Source: an uncultured Prevotella sp. | GTDB lineage: Bacteria > Bacteroidota > Bacteroidia > Bacteroidales > Bacteroidaceae | Length of the DNA: 64,000 bases | Reading direction: 5' to 3' | Assembly (NCBI GenBank): GCA_927910885.1 | Contig: CAKMOD010000072.1 | Span: forward strand, 6,778 to 70,777 | Shown here: positions 26,225-33,632 of the stretch, piece by piece | How positions within the stretch are numbered: the stretch's first letter is position 1 | Layout of the letters: each line of letters starts with the position of its first letter | Made by a program: the position numbers and the translations under genes | The notes under the pieces: model-generated | The model's database searches: none | Seen by the model: the letters and a program-made list of their open reading frames with translations, nothing else | What the model was told of the DNA's origin: nothing

Positions 26225-28441
26225 ATGCCTATGGAAGAGAAATTCATTTATACGGATAAAGAAAGAGAATTATCTGAACAGATACTCGAAGGACTAAAAG
26301 AGACACTCGGGCAAACTTTTTATGAGAATGATCTTCCTAAATTGCGTGAACACTTAAGTAAGATAGTATCAGATAATATCATCCAACGCAATGTCTTTGG
26401 ATTGAACCCTATTCTGTGTTCATTACAGACTGCAGCCATTGCGGTTAAGGATATCGGTTTAAATCGCGACTCTGTCATTGCAATCCTACTCTATCAAAGT
26501 GTACAGGAAGGAAGTCTTACACTTGAGAAGATTAGCAAGTTGTATGGTGATGGTGTTTCGAAGATTATCAATGGGCTTATACGTGTTCAGACACTTTATA
26601 AGAAGACACCAGTTATCGAGAGTGAAAACTTCCGAAATCTTCTGTTGTCTTTCGCAGAAGATATGCGTGTTATATTGATTATGATAGCTGACCGTGTCAA
26701 CCTTATGCGGCAGATTCGTGACGTTGAAAATAAGGAAGCACAGCGAAAGGTATCTGAAGAAGCAAGCTATCTTTATGCTCCTTTGGCGCATAAGTTAGGC
26801 TTATACCAGCTAAAGAGCGAACTCGAAGACCTTTCTTTGAAATACCTTGAGCATGATGCTTACTATCATATAAAAGACAAGTTGAACGCAACAAAGAAGG
26901 TGCGTGATGCTTATATTAGTAGCTTTATCACTCCTGTTAGTGAGCAACTTAAAGCTGCTGGGCTTAAATTCCATATTAAGGGAAGAACGAAGTCAATTCA
27001 TTCTATCTGGCAGAAGATGAAGAAGCAGAAGTGTGGCTTTGATGGTATTTATGACCTCTTTGCCATTCGTATCATTCTTGATTCACCAGAAGACAAGGAG
27101 AAAATGCAGTGTTGGCAGGCATATTCTATAGTGACGGATATGTATCAGCCTAATCCAAAGCGACTCCGTGATTGGCTTTCTGTGCCAAAGTCTAATGGTT
27201 ACGAATGTCTACATATCACTGTGCTTGGTCCTGACAAGAAGTGGGTAGAAGTGCAGATTCGTACAGAACGTATGGATGAGATTGCCGAACATGGACTTGC
27301 TGCACACTGGAGATACAAGGGAGTGAAGGCAGAAGGCGGAATGGATGGCTGGTTAGCTTCTATCCGTTCAGCACTTGAGGCTGGTAACAACCTTGAAGTG
27401 ATGGACGAGTTTAAGTCAGACCTTTATGAAAAGGAGATTTATGTTTTCACACCAAAGGGCGACCTTCTAAAGTTCCCAAAAGGTGTAACAGTGCTCGACT
27501 TTGCTTATCATATTCACTCTAAGATAGGAAATCAATGTGTCGGTGGAAAGATAAATGGCAAGAATGTCTCTTTCCGTACCGAGTTACATAGTGGTGATTC
27601 TGTTGAGATTCTAACCTCAACGACGCAGAAGCCTAATCGTGATTGGCTGAACATCTGTAAGTCGTCGCGTGCAAAGGCAAAGATTCGTCTTGCATTAAAA
27701 GAAACGCAGATTAAGGATGGCCTTTATGCTAAAGAACTGCTTGAACGTAGGTTTAAGAATAAGAAGATAGAGATTGAAGACTCTACAATGGGATATCTTA
27801 TTCGTAAGTTGGGCTTCAAAGAGGTATCTGAATTTTATAAGCAGATAGCTGATGAGAAGCTTGATCCTAACCATGTTATTGAGGAGTATCAGAAGGCTTA
27901 CAACCATGTTCATAACCTCAATCAGCCAAAGGAGGCTGAGAGTGCAGAGAACTTTGAGTTTGAGAACCCAACGACAGAATATCTGAAGAAGAATGATGAT
28001 GTTCTCGTCATCGATCAAAACCTTAAAGGTTTGGACTTTTCACTTGCTAAGTGTTGCCACCCTATCTATGGTGATCCCGTCTTTGGCTTTGTAACAGTTA
28101 GTGGAGGTATAAAGATTCACCGCGATGATTGCCCGAATGCACCAGAGATGCGCAAACGTTTTGGCTATCGAGTTGTAAAGGCGCGTTGGAGCGGTAAGGG
28201 TTCATCTCAGTATGCAATCACGCTTCGTGTCATTGGTAATGACGACATTGGAATAGTAAGTAACATTTCAAATATCATCTCTAAAGATGAAAAGATTGTA
28301 ATGCGCTCTATCAATATCGATTCACATGACGGTCTTTTCTCTGGTAATCTTGTAGTTCTCCTTGATGATAATTCTAAATTGAATATGCTCATCAAGAAAC
28401 TTAGAACAGTAAAGGGCGTTAAGGAAGTAGTGAGAATATAA
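26225..28441 (+). CDS. relA: RelA/SpoT-type (p)ppGpp synthetase with degenerate hydrolase domain
   Basis: The 738-residue protein has the long Rel layout: N-terminal HD-like domain (about 30-200), synthetase domain (about 240-365), TGS domain (about 400-460) and C-terminal ACT domain (about 665-738). The synthetase looks intact: GRTKSIHSIWQKMKKQ, FDGIYDLFAIRII, RLRDWLSVPKSNGYECLH and EVQIRTERMDEIAEHG. The hydrolase site does not. The metal-binding His of the Rel family aligns with Cys65, and the His-Asp pair aligns with Tyr90-Gln91 (AILLYQSVQEG). Only Asp156 remains. I therefore infer a synthetase-only stringent-response enzyme. It is alone on its transcript, with a terminator downstream. Confidence 0.88.
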   Translation: MPMEEKFIYTDKERELSEQILEGLKETLGQTFYENDLPKLREHLSKIVSDNIIQRNVFGLNPILCSLQTAAIAVKDIGLNRDSVIAILLYQSVQEGSLTLEKISKLYGDGVSKIINGLIRVQTLYKKTPVIESENFRNLLLSFAEDMRVILIMIADRVNLMRQIRDVENKEAQRKVSEEASYLYAPLAHKLGLYQLKSELEDLSLKYLEHDAYYHIKDKLNATKKVRDAYISSFITPVSEQLKAAGLKFHIKGRTKSIHSIWQKMKKQKCGFDGIYDLFAIRIILDSPEDKEKMQCWQAYSIVTDMYQPNPKRLRDWLSVPKSNGYECLHITVLGPDKKWVEVQIRTERMDEIAEHGLAAHWRYKGVKAEGGMDGWLASIRSALEAGNNLEVMDEFKSDLYEKEIYVFTPKGDLLKFPKGVTVLDFAYHIHSKIGNQCVGGKINGKNVSFRTELHSGDSVEILTSTTQKPNRDWLNICKSSRAKAKIRLALKETQIKDGLYAKELLERRFKNKKIEIEDSTMGYLIRKLGFKEVSEFYKQIADEKLDPNHVIEEYQKAYNHVHNLNQPKEAESAENFEFENPTTEYLKKNDDVLVIDQNLKGLDFSLAKCCHPIYGDPVFGFVTVSGGIKIHRDDCPNAPEMRKRFGYRVVKARWSGKGSSQYAITLRVIGNDDIGIVSNISNIISKDEKIVMRSINIDSHDGLFSGNLVVLLDDNSKLNMLIKKLRTVKGVKEVVRI

Positions 28442-28458
28442 AATAATTTAATCTGCTT

Positions 28459-28505
28459 AGCCCTCATTCTCTACCCTATTTTATATGGAGAGAATGGGGG
28501 CTTTT
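28459..28505 (+). terminator. Intrinsic terminator of rel gene
   Basis: AGCCCTCATTCTCT pairs with AGAGAATGGGGGCT and is followed by TTTTG, 17 bases after the rel stop codon. Confidence 0.75.
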
Positions 28506-28624
28506 GTATTAATGCCATTATTAAATCTACTAAAGAAAAATATGTGTTGGAGTGAAATATGTTTACAAAACTAAGGTTGTAAAACACTATTTTTAAGTCT
28601 GAAAATCGCGTTTTTGGTGGGTGT

Positions 28625-28765
28625 TGTAACTGTTTAGTTATCAAATTGTTGCACAGCCATAAATTAAAAGGTGCTTAATTGGACTTCAAAAGGGCGTTAG
28701 TAAGACCTCAAAAGGGCACCTTTTAGAAGCCAATAGATGCTTAATTGAAGTGCTATTAAGCATCT
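28625..28765 (-). repeat. Family A 22-bp phased element, copy A5
   Basis: Read on the minus strand the units run TGCTT, GCATC, TGCCC, CGCCC, GCACC at exact 22-base steps. The TTGAT box starts at 28644, 30 bases past the last unit start at 28674. The third unit has a perfect dyad, AAAAGG-TGC-CCTTTT. Confidence 0.85.
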
Positions 28766-28804
28766 ATGATTTTTAAGGATATGATTTTTTATTACAAAAT
28801 GGTT

Positions 28805-30004
28805 TTACTTATCCATCGTGTTTATGCGCTCAATGCGTTTCGCCATAGCTTGTGATTTTGGACTCAGTTTACCTTTAAGATACTTCTCCATTATCAATCC
28901 TGCTATAGGGGCAGCTACATCGGCACCAAATCCACCATGTTCAATATAAACAGAGATGGCAATCTTAGGCTCATTCATTGGTGCAAAACCAATGAAAACA
29001 GAGTGGTCCTTACCAGCATTTTCAGCTGTTCCCGTCTTCCCACATACAGGATAGGTTGTTCCGTTGAGTGCGGTTGCTGTTCCCTTTGTTACTGCTAAGC
29101 GCATACCTTTAATGACATCCGCATAAATGTAAGAAGGAACCTTTGTCTGACGAGGGGTAAGGAATCGTGAAGGCAGTGGTGCCCAGTCTACGCTCTTATG
29201 AATATGTGGTGTAAAGAAGTAGCCACGATTGGCAATTGTTGCAGCTAAATTACAGAGCTGTAAAGGAGTAGCTGTAATGTCGCCTTGTCCCATTCCTGCC
29301 CACATAATTGTTTTTGGGTCCCAATTATTTTTATAACGGCGTGAGAGGTAGTTCACATTAGCAACCAATCCACCCTTTTCACCAGCCATATCAATACCCA
29401 ATGGACCGCCAAGTCCCATACTAATAATGTATTCCCACCAAGTTGTAACAGCCTTCTCCTTTGAACCATACTTCTGTGTATTGCTTAACATAGATAGGTA
29501 TGATTTTAAGAACCAAGTATTACAAGATACTGCTATTGCGCCAGTTAGTGCTTCTGGAGAGTAATGGGGATGGCACTTTACCTTTATATTTCCGTCACGA
29601 AAGCCACCATGGCAGGCAACCTTAGTTTCTGGTTTAACAATTCCTTCTGAAAGAAAGACCAATGCCTGCGCTGGTTTTATAGCTGAGCCAGGAGGATAAG
29701 CAGTCGCAATGGCAAGGGCATCATTAGGACCCATAGGTGAATTTGTCACCATACAGAGCACCTCACCAGTAGCTGGATCAATGGCAACGATACTCCCCTT
29801 CTTACCCTGCATTAGCTCTGTTCCAAGCTCTTGGAGCAGTGGTCGAAATGTTAGTGGTGGGTCTTCACGATACTCTTGTGCCTGAATACTATTCAATGTC
29901 ATGAACATGAGTGCCAGTATCACAGAGCGAAGATATATAATTGTTTTGTTTATAGATATTTTACACATACTTGTTAAATTCTTGCTTAATCTGTTTGTTG
30001 CCAT
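28805..30004 (-). CDS. Short penicillin-binding transpeptidase (class B-like)
   Basis: The 399-residue protein has all three penicillin-binding motifs: SAIK (SxxK, in YPPGSAIKPAQAL near residue 107), SCN (SxN, in AVSCNTWFLK), and KTG (CGKTGTAENAGKDHS). A membrane or signal segment spans about residues 22-42, ending SIQAQ. The transpeptidase domain starts almost at once, so the large dimerisation domain of normal PBP2/PBP3 (about 600-700 residues) is missing. Met13 (29968) may be the true start, because it puts a normal signal peptide at the front. It probably cross-links peptidoglycan or hydrolyses donor peptides. Its partner is unknown. A GH25 lysozyme gene lies upstream in the same direction. 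Confidence 0.85.
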   Translation of the reverse strand: MATNRLSKNLTSMCKISINKTIIYLRSVILALMFMTLNSIQAQEYREDPPLTFRPLLQELGTELMQGKKGSIVAIDPATGEVLCMVTNSPMGPNDALAIATAYPPGSAIKPAQALVFLSEGIVKPETKVACHGGFRDGNIKVKCHPHYSPEALTGAIAVSCNTWFLKSYLSMLSNTQKYGSKEKAVTTWWEYIISMGLGGPLGIDMAGEKGGLVANVNYLSRRYKNNWDPKTIMWAGMGQGDITATPLQLCNLAATIANRGYFFTPHIHKSVDWAPLPSRFLTPRQTKVPSYIYADVIKGMRLAVTKGTATALNGTTYPVCGKTGTAENAGKDHSVFIGFAPMNEPKIAISVYIEHGGFGADVAAPIAGLIMEKYLKGKLSPKSQAMAKRIERINTMDK

Positions 30005-30123
30005 TAAGTATGGGATTTATGGCTCATAAAGCGATTGTTATTTTCTACTTTTATAGGTTATAAAATTTCTCACTCTACTTTCTATAAAGAGCAAGTTGGG
30101 TTCATCTAAGTTTTTATGGGGTG

Positions 30124-30131
30124 CAAAAGTA
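30124..30131 (-). promoter_or_regulatory. Promoter -7 box for PBP gene
   Basis: On the minus strand it reads TACTTTTG, matching TAnnTTTG, about 120 bases upstream of the start at 30004. Confidence 0.45.
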
Positions 30132-30208
30132 CAAATAAATTATTCGCTTGAAACATTCTTTCACTTGTTTATAATTAATTCACAACAATCCAAAATAATT
30201 ATAAATTA

Positions 30209-30922
30209 CTAAAGGCGAATGTCTGCAAGTGATGTTCCTGACATGAAGCGATTGAGGTCTACGTACCCACGAATGCCGCGTACTTTTCCACGATCGGAGA
30301 ACTGCCAGATGTTATGTCGCCCTACTCCCTTGATAGATGGGCGCACAGAACTATATCTACCTAAGAAAAGAAAGTACTTATTAAATCGTGGATTAAGATG
30401 AGAATTATAGAAGCTTACATGAGAATAAATAAGTGGTTTTTTACCATACTTTCTCTCTATCAATTTCGCAAACAAGGCAACGCTGTCTTGTACTTGTTTC
30501 TTGCTCCAGCGTCTTACGCCTTCATGCTCTACGTCAATCATAGGAATCAAGTCCTGCTTGTGTCCTTTCATTGTTTTCTGGAAATTGCGAAACTGAGACC
30601 TAATAGACGTTAAGCATGAAAGATAGTGATAAGAACCGCAGCGCAATCCCTGACGACGAGCCGCTTTGATATTCTGTTCGTAGTTCTTGTCTTTTAAACT
30701 TGTTCCTTGTGTTGCTTTGATATATACAAATTTAATCTGTTTGTCTTTTGCCACTTCTTTCCAATCAATCTTTCCTTGATGATGCGACACATCAATACCA
30801 TCATACTGGCGTTTGATGTTTTTTGAAGACTTGTGTGAAGATGTTGCTGCAGAAGCTATTACACAAATAGCTGATAGGAAAAAGATATTAATGGAACGTG
30901 GAAATATAGTTGATTTCATCAT
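30209..30922 (-). CDS. GH25 lysozyme (secreted muramidase), copy 1
   Basis: The 237-residue protein has an N-terminal signal segment (about residues 8-28). The GH25 barrel follows: YDGIDVSHHQGKIDW, FVYIKATQGTS, GSYHYL, the catalytic acidic pair in MIDVEHEG (DxE, near residue 150), and IWQFSDRGKVRGIRGYVDLN at the end. GH25 enzymes cut the beta-1,4 bond between MurNAc and GlcNAc. There is no cell-wall-binding repeat and no phage gene nearby, so a host remodelling or inter-bacterial role is more likely than a phage lysin. A close paralogue lies at 41383-42174. Confidence 0.9.
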   Translation of the reverse strand: MMKSTIFPRSINIFFLSAICVIASAATSSHKSSKNIKRQYDGIDVSHHQGKIDWKEVAKDKQIKFVYIKATQGTSLKDKNYEQNIKAARRQGLRCGSYHYLSCLTSIRSQFRNFQKTMKGHKQDLIPMIDVEHEGVRRWSKKQVQDSVALFAKLIERKYGKKPLIYSHVSFYNSHLNPRFNKYFLFLGRYSSVRPSIKGVGRHNIWQFSDRGKVRGIRGYVDLNRFMSGTSLADIRL

Positions 30923-30997
30923 TTATATATTTGAAACATTTTGAATAAGATTCTTTTAGAATCTATATTATCCTGTAATGGTGCTTGAAAAGCACTG

Positions 30998-31005
30998 CAA
31001 AATTA
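30998..31005 (-). promoter_or_regulatory. Promoter -7 box for GH25 copy 1
   Basis: On the minus strand it reads TAATTTTG, matching TAnnTTTG, 76 bases upstream of the start codon. Confidence 0.45.
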
Positions 31006-31049
31006 GCATATTTTTCTTGAACAAACCTATAAAATCCGATAATAATCAT

Positions 31050-31057
31050 TATCTTTG
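31050..31057 (+). promoter_or_regulatory. Promoter -7 box for serine acetyltransferase gene
   Basis: TATCTTTG is an exact -7 box, 30 bases upstream of the ATG at 31087. Confidence 0.6.
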
Positions 31058-31086
31058 CAACGTAATTACATCTCGATATAGTATCA

Positions 31087-32031
31087 ATGAGTAAACAGGA
31101 CATCACTCAGCAACTCATACAGACAGTTGATGAGCTTTCTGAACCGGAAGCGTTGCAGGGCATTTGCCATGAGCACCGTGATGGAGATCCCTTGCCATCA
31201 GCTAAGGAATTGGAAGAGATTATTGAACTTTCACGTTCTATTCTCTTTCCTGGTTTTTATGGGCGTTCGTCTGTCAATTTTGAAACTATCAAATACCAAA
31301 TAGGTGTAAACGTTGAACGCCTGCATAAACTGCTGTGTCGACAGATTATGGCGGGTTTATGTTTTAATGAAGATTGTCATTGTCCGAATGCTGCTGACAC
31401 GCGCCGTTGCATGCAAGAGGAGGCAGATAAGATAGCAGGACGTACTATCGCAAAGTTTCCAACCTTGCGTAAAATACTATCAACAGACATACAAGCTGCT
31501 TTTGATGGTGACCCAGCAGCAGCCAATTTGGGTGAAGTAATCTCATGCTATCCAGCTATAAAGGCTGTTATTAATTATCGTTTAGCACATGAACTGTTTT
31601 TGGAGAATGTGCCACTTATCCCACGTATGATTGCTGAGATGGCACACTCAGAGACAGGTATTGATATTCACCCAGCCGCAACCATTGGTACTCATTTTAC
31701 TATTGATCATGGTACGGGTGTGGTTATTGGGGCAACCTGCATTATAGGTAATCATGTGAAACTCTATCAAGGTGTGACCTTAGGTGCTAAGAGTTTCCCT
31801 CTCGATAAAGATGGTAACCCTATTAAGGGAATTGCCCGTCACCCTATCTTAAAGGATGAAGTTGTAGTCTATGCCAATGCAACTATCCTCGGTCGTATCA
31901 CTATTGGGAAAGGCTGCGTCATAGGAGCTAACGTGTGGGTTACACGAGATATGCGTCCACGGACAAAGAAGTACAAACAGAATAAAACAGATATCTTAGA
32001 TATCGATTTTGAATATGGTGGTGGGATATAA
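31087..32031 (+). CDS. cysE: Serine O-acetyltransferase (CysE/EpsC type)
   Basis: The 314-residue protein acetylates serine for cysteine synthesis. The N-terminal half is helical, and the C-terminal half is a left-handed beta-helix of hexapeptide repeats (HPAATIGTHFTIDHGTGVVI, then IGNHVKLYQGVTLGA and VYANATILGRITIGKG). The catalytic His sits in the IDHGTG and IARHP segments. It is longer than E. coli CysE (273 residues), as is usual in Bacteroidetes. The tail has no obvious CysK-binding terminal Ile, ending FEYGGGI instead. That Ile is suggestive but not proof of a complex. A THUMP methyltransferase gene follows after 53 bases. Confidence 0.9.
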   Translation: MSKQDITQQLIQTVDELSEPEALQGICHEHRDGDPLPSAKELEEIIELSRSILFPGFYGRSSVNFETIKYQIGVNVERLHKLLCRQIMAGLCFNEDCHCPNAADTRRCMQEEADKIAGRTIAKFPTLRKILSTDIQAAFDGDPAAANLGEVISCYPAIKAVINYRLAHELFLENVPLIPRMIAEMAHSETGIDIHPAATIGTHFTIDHGTGVVIGATCIIGNHVKLYQGVTLGAKSFPLDKDGNPIKGIARHPILKDEVVVYANATILGRITIGKGCVIGANVWVTRDMRPRTKKYKQNKTDILDIDFEYGGGI

Positions 32032-32084
32032 TGTTCCTGCCAACTATTCATTTAATATCGTAAATAAAAATATTTATTACATAA

Positions 32085-33632
32085 ATGCAAGAATTTGAAC
32101 TCATCGCCAAAACCTTCATGGGTTTGGAGCAAGTATTAGCAAAAGAGCTGACACAGTTAGGTGCCAATAACGTACAAATAGGACGCCGAATGGTGTCGTT
32201 CACTGGTAACAAGGAAATGATGTATCGTGCTAATTTCCAGTTATACACAGCTATTCGTATTCTTAAACCTATCGCACATTTTAAGGCGAAGAGTGCTGAA
32301 GATATGTATGAGGAGGTAATGAAGATTGATTGGAGCAAGTATATCCTCCCTGGAAAGACTTTCTCTGTTGATTCAGTGGTTTATTCTGAAGAGTTTACCA
32401 ATTCGCGCTTCGTTACATACAAAGTAAAAGACGCTATTGTTGACCAGTTCCGTGAGCGTACTGGTACTCGTCCAAATATCTCTGTAAGCAATCCTGATAT
32501 TCGTTTGAATATCCATGTGGCAGAGGATAATGCTACGTTGTCATTGGATTCAAGTGGTGAGTCTTTGCATCGTCGTGGTTATCGTCAGGAGAGTGTTGAG
32601 GCACCATTGAATGAAGTTTTGGCTGCAGGTATGATTTTGATGACTGGTTGGAAGGGTGAAACAGATTTCATTGATCCAATGTGTGGCTCTGGAACTTTGC
32701 CTGTTGAGGCTGCTCTTATTGCTCGCAATATTTCTCCTGGAGTGTTCCGTAGGAGTTTGCATTTGAAAAAATGGCCTGACTTTGATCAGGAACTGTTCGA
32801 CATGATATACAATGATGATTCACAAGAGCGTGAATTCACACATCATATTTATGGCTATGATACAGACATGAAGGCTGTAAATACGGCTCGTATGAATGTA
32901 GCTGCCGCTGGTTTGTCACGATATGTAACCATTGAACAGCAGGATTTTAAAGACTTCACTCAGCCAAAGGAGAAGAGCATGATTGTGATGAATCCTCCAT
33001 ACGGTGAGCGTATCTCTACACCTAACTTGCTCGGTACCTATAAGATGATTGGTGAACGTTTGAAGCATCAGTTCATGGGTAATGAAGCTTGGATTCTATC
33101 TTATCGTGAGGAATGTTTCCGTCAGATTGGATTGAAGCCAAGTATTAAGATTCCTGTTTATAATGGTTCTTTGGAGTGTGAGTTCCGTCGTTACCAGATG
33201 TTTGATGGTAAGATGAGTGATTTCCGACACGATGGTGGTGTCGTAAAGACCGAAGATGAGAAGCGTGAGATGGCTCAGAAACATCGCTTTAAGAAGGAAC
33301 GTGAGTTTAAGAAACGTCTTGATGAAAACGAGGAGAATGCTGAGGCTGATATTCGTTCATTCACCTTCCATAGCTTAGAGCGTAATAAGCTTGGTGGAGG
33401 TAAGTTCCGTGAAAATCATGAGCGTCGTCCTCGTTTCGATCGTGATGTAGAAGACCGCAAGCGTTCTTTCAGAAGAGGAGACGACGACCGTAAGCGTTCA
33501 TTCCGACGTGATGACGATCGCAAGCGTTCGTTCAGTCGTGATGATGACCGTAAGTTTGGTGGCAAACGATTTGATAAATCTAACAAGCGCGGAGGATTCC
33601 GTGGTAAAAACACGTATAATCATGAAGATTAA
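32085..33632 (+). CDS. THUMP-domain RNA N2-guanine methyltransferase (RlmL-like) with basic repeat tail
   Basis: The 515-residue protein resembles the N-terminal half of RlmL, which methylates G2445 of 23S rRNA. It has a THUMP domain (about residues 45-155), DPMCGSGTLPVEAALIARN near residue 200 (SAM motif I) and NPPYGERI near residue 305 (catalytic NPPY). After about residue 390 comes a charged tail with at least three near-repeats of the form DDDRKRSFRR followed by GGKRFDKSNKRGGFRG. Such tails usually bind RNA. The DNA coding the tail is itself a tandem repeat, so its length may vary between strains. Its stop overlaps the next gene by 11 bases. Confidence 0.87.
   Translation: MQEFELIAKTFMGLEQVLAKELTQLGANNVQIGRRMVSFTGNKEMMYRANFQLYTAIRILKPIAHFKAKSAEDMYEEVMKIDWSKYILPGKTFSVDSVVYSEEFTNSRFVTYKVKDAIVDQFRERTGTRPNISVSNPDIRLNIHVAEDNATLSLDSSGESLHRRGYRQESVEAPLNEVLAAGMILMTGWKGETDFIDPMCGSGTLPVEAALIARNISPGVFRRSLHLKKWPDFDQELFDMIYNDDSQEREFTHHIYGYDTDMKAVNTARMNVAAAGLSRYVTIEQQDFKDFTQPKEKSMIVMNPPYGERISTPNLLGTYKMIGERLKHQFMGNEAWILSYREECFRQIGLKPSIKIPVYNGSLECEFRRYQMFDGKMSDFRHDGGVVKTEDEKREMAQKHRFKKEREFKKRLDENEENAEADIRSFTFHSLERNKLGGGKFRENHERRPRFDRDVEDRKRSFRRGDDDRKRSFRRDDDRKRSFSRDDDRKFGGKRFDKSNKRGGFRGKNTYNHED
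33450..33560 (+). repeat. In-frame tandem repeats coding the Asp/Arg/Ser tail
   Basis: Degenerate copies of about 27-30 bases, each around GACCGTAAGCGTTC or a close variant, encode the DDDRKRSFRR repeats of the methyltransferase tail. Confidence 0.65.

Larger units (their letters stand above)
28442..28804. other. Intergenic region (363 bp) between convergent genes
   Basis: No gene is seen. The region holds the rel terminator and then family A copy A5 at 28625-28765, which ends 39 bases before the stop codon of the PBP gene. Confidence 0.6.
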
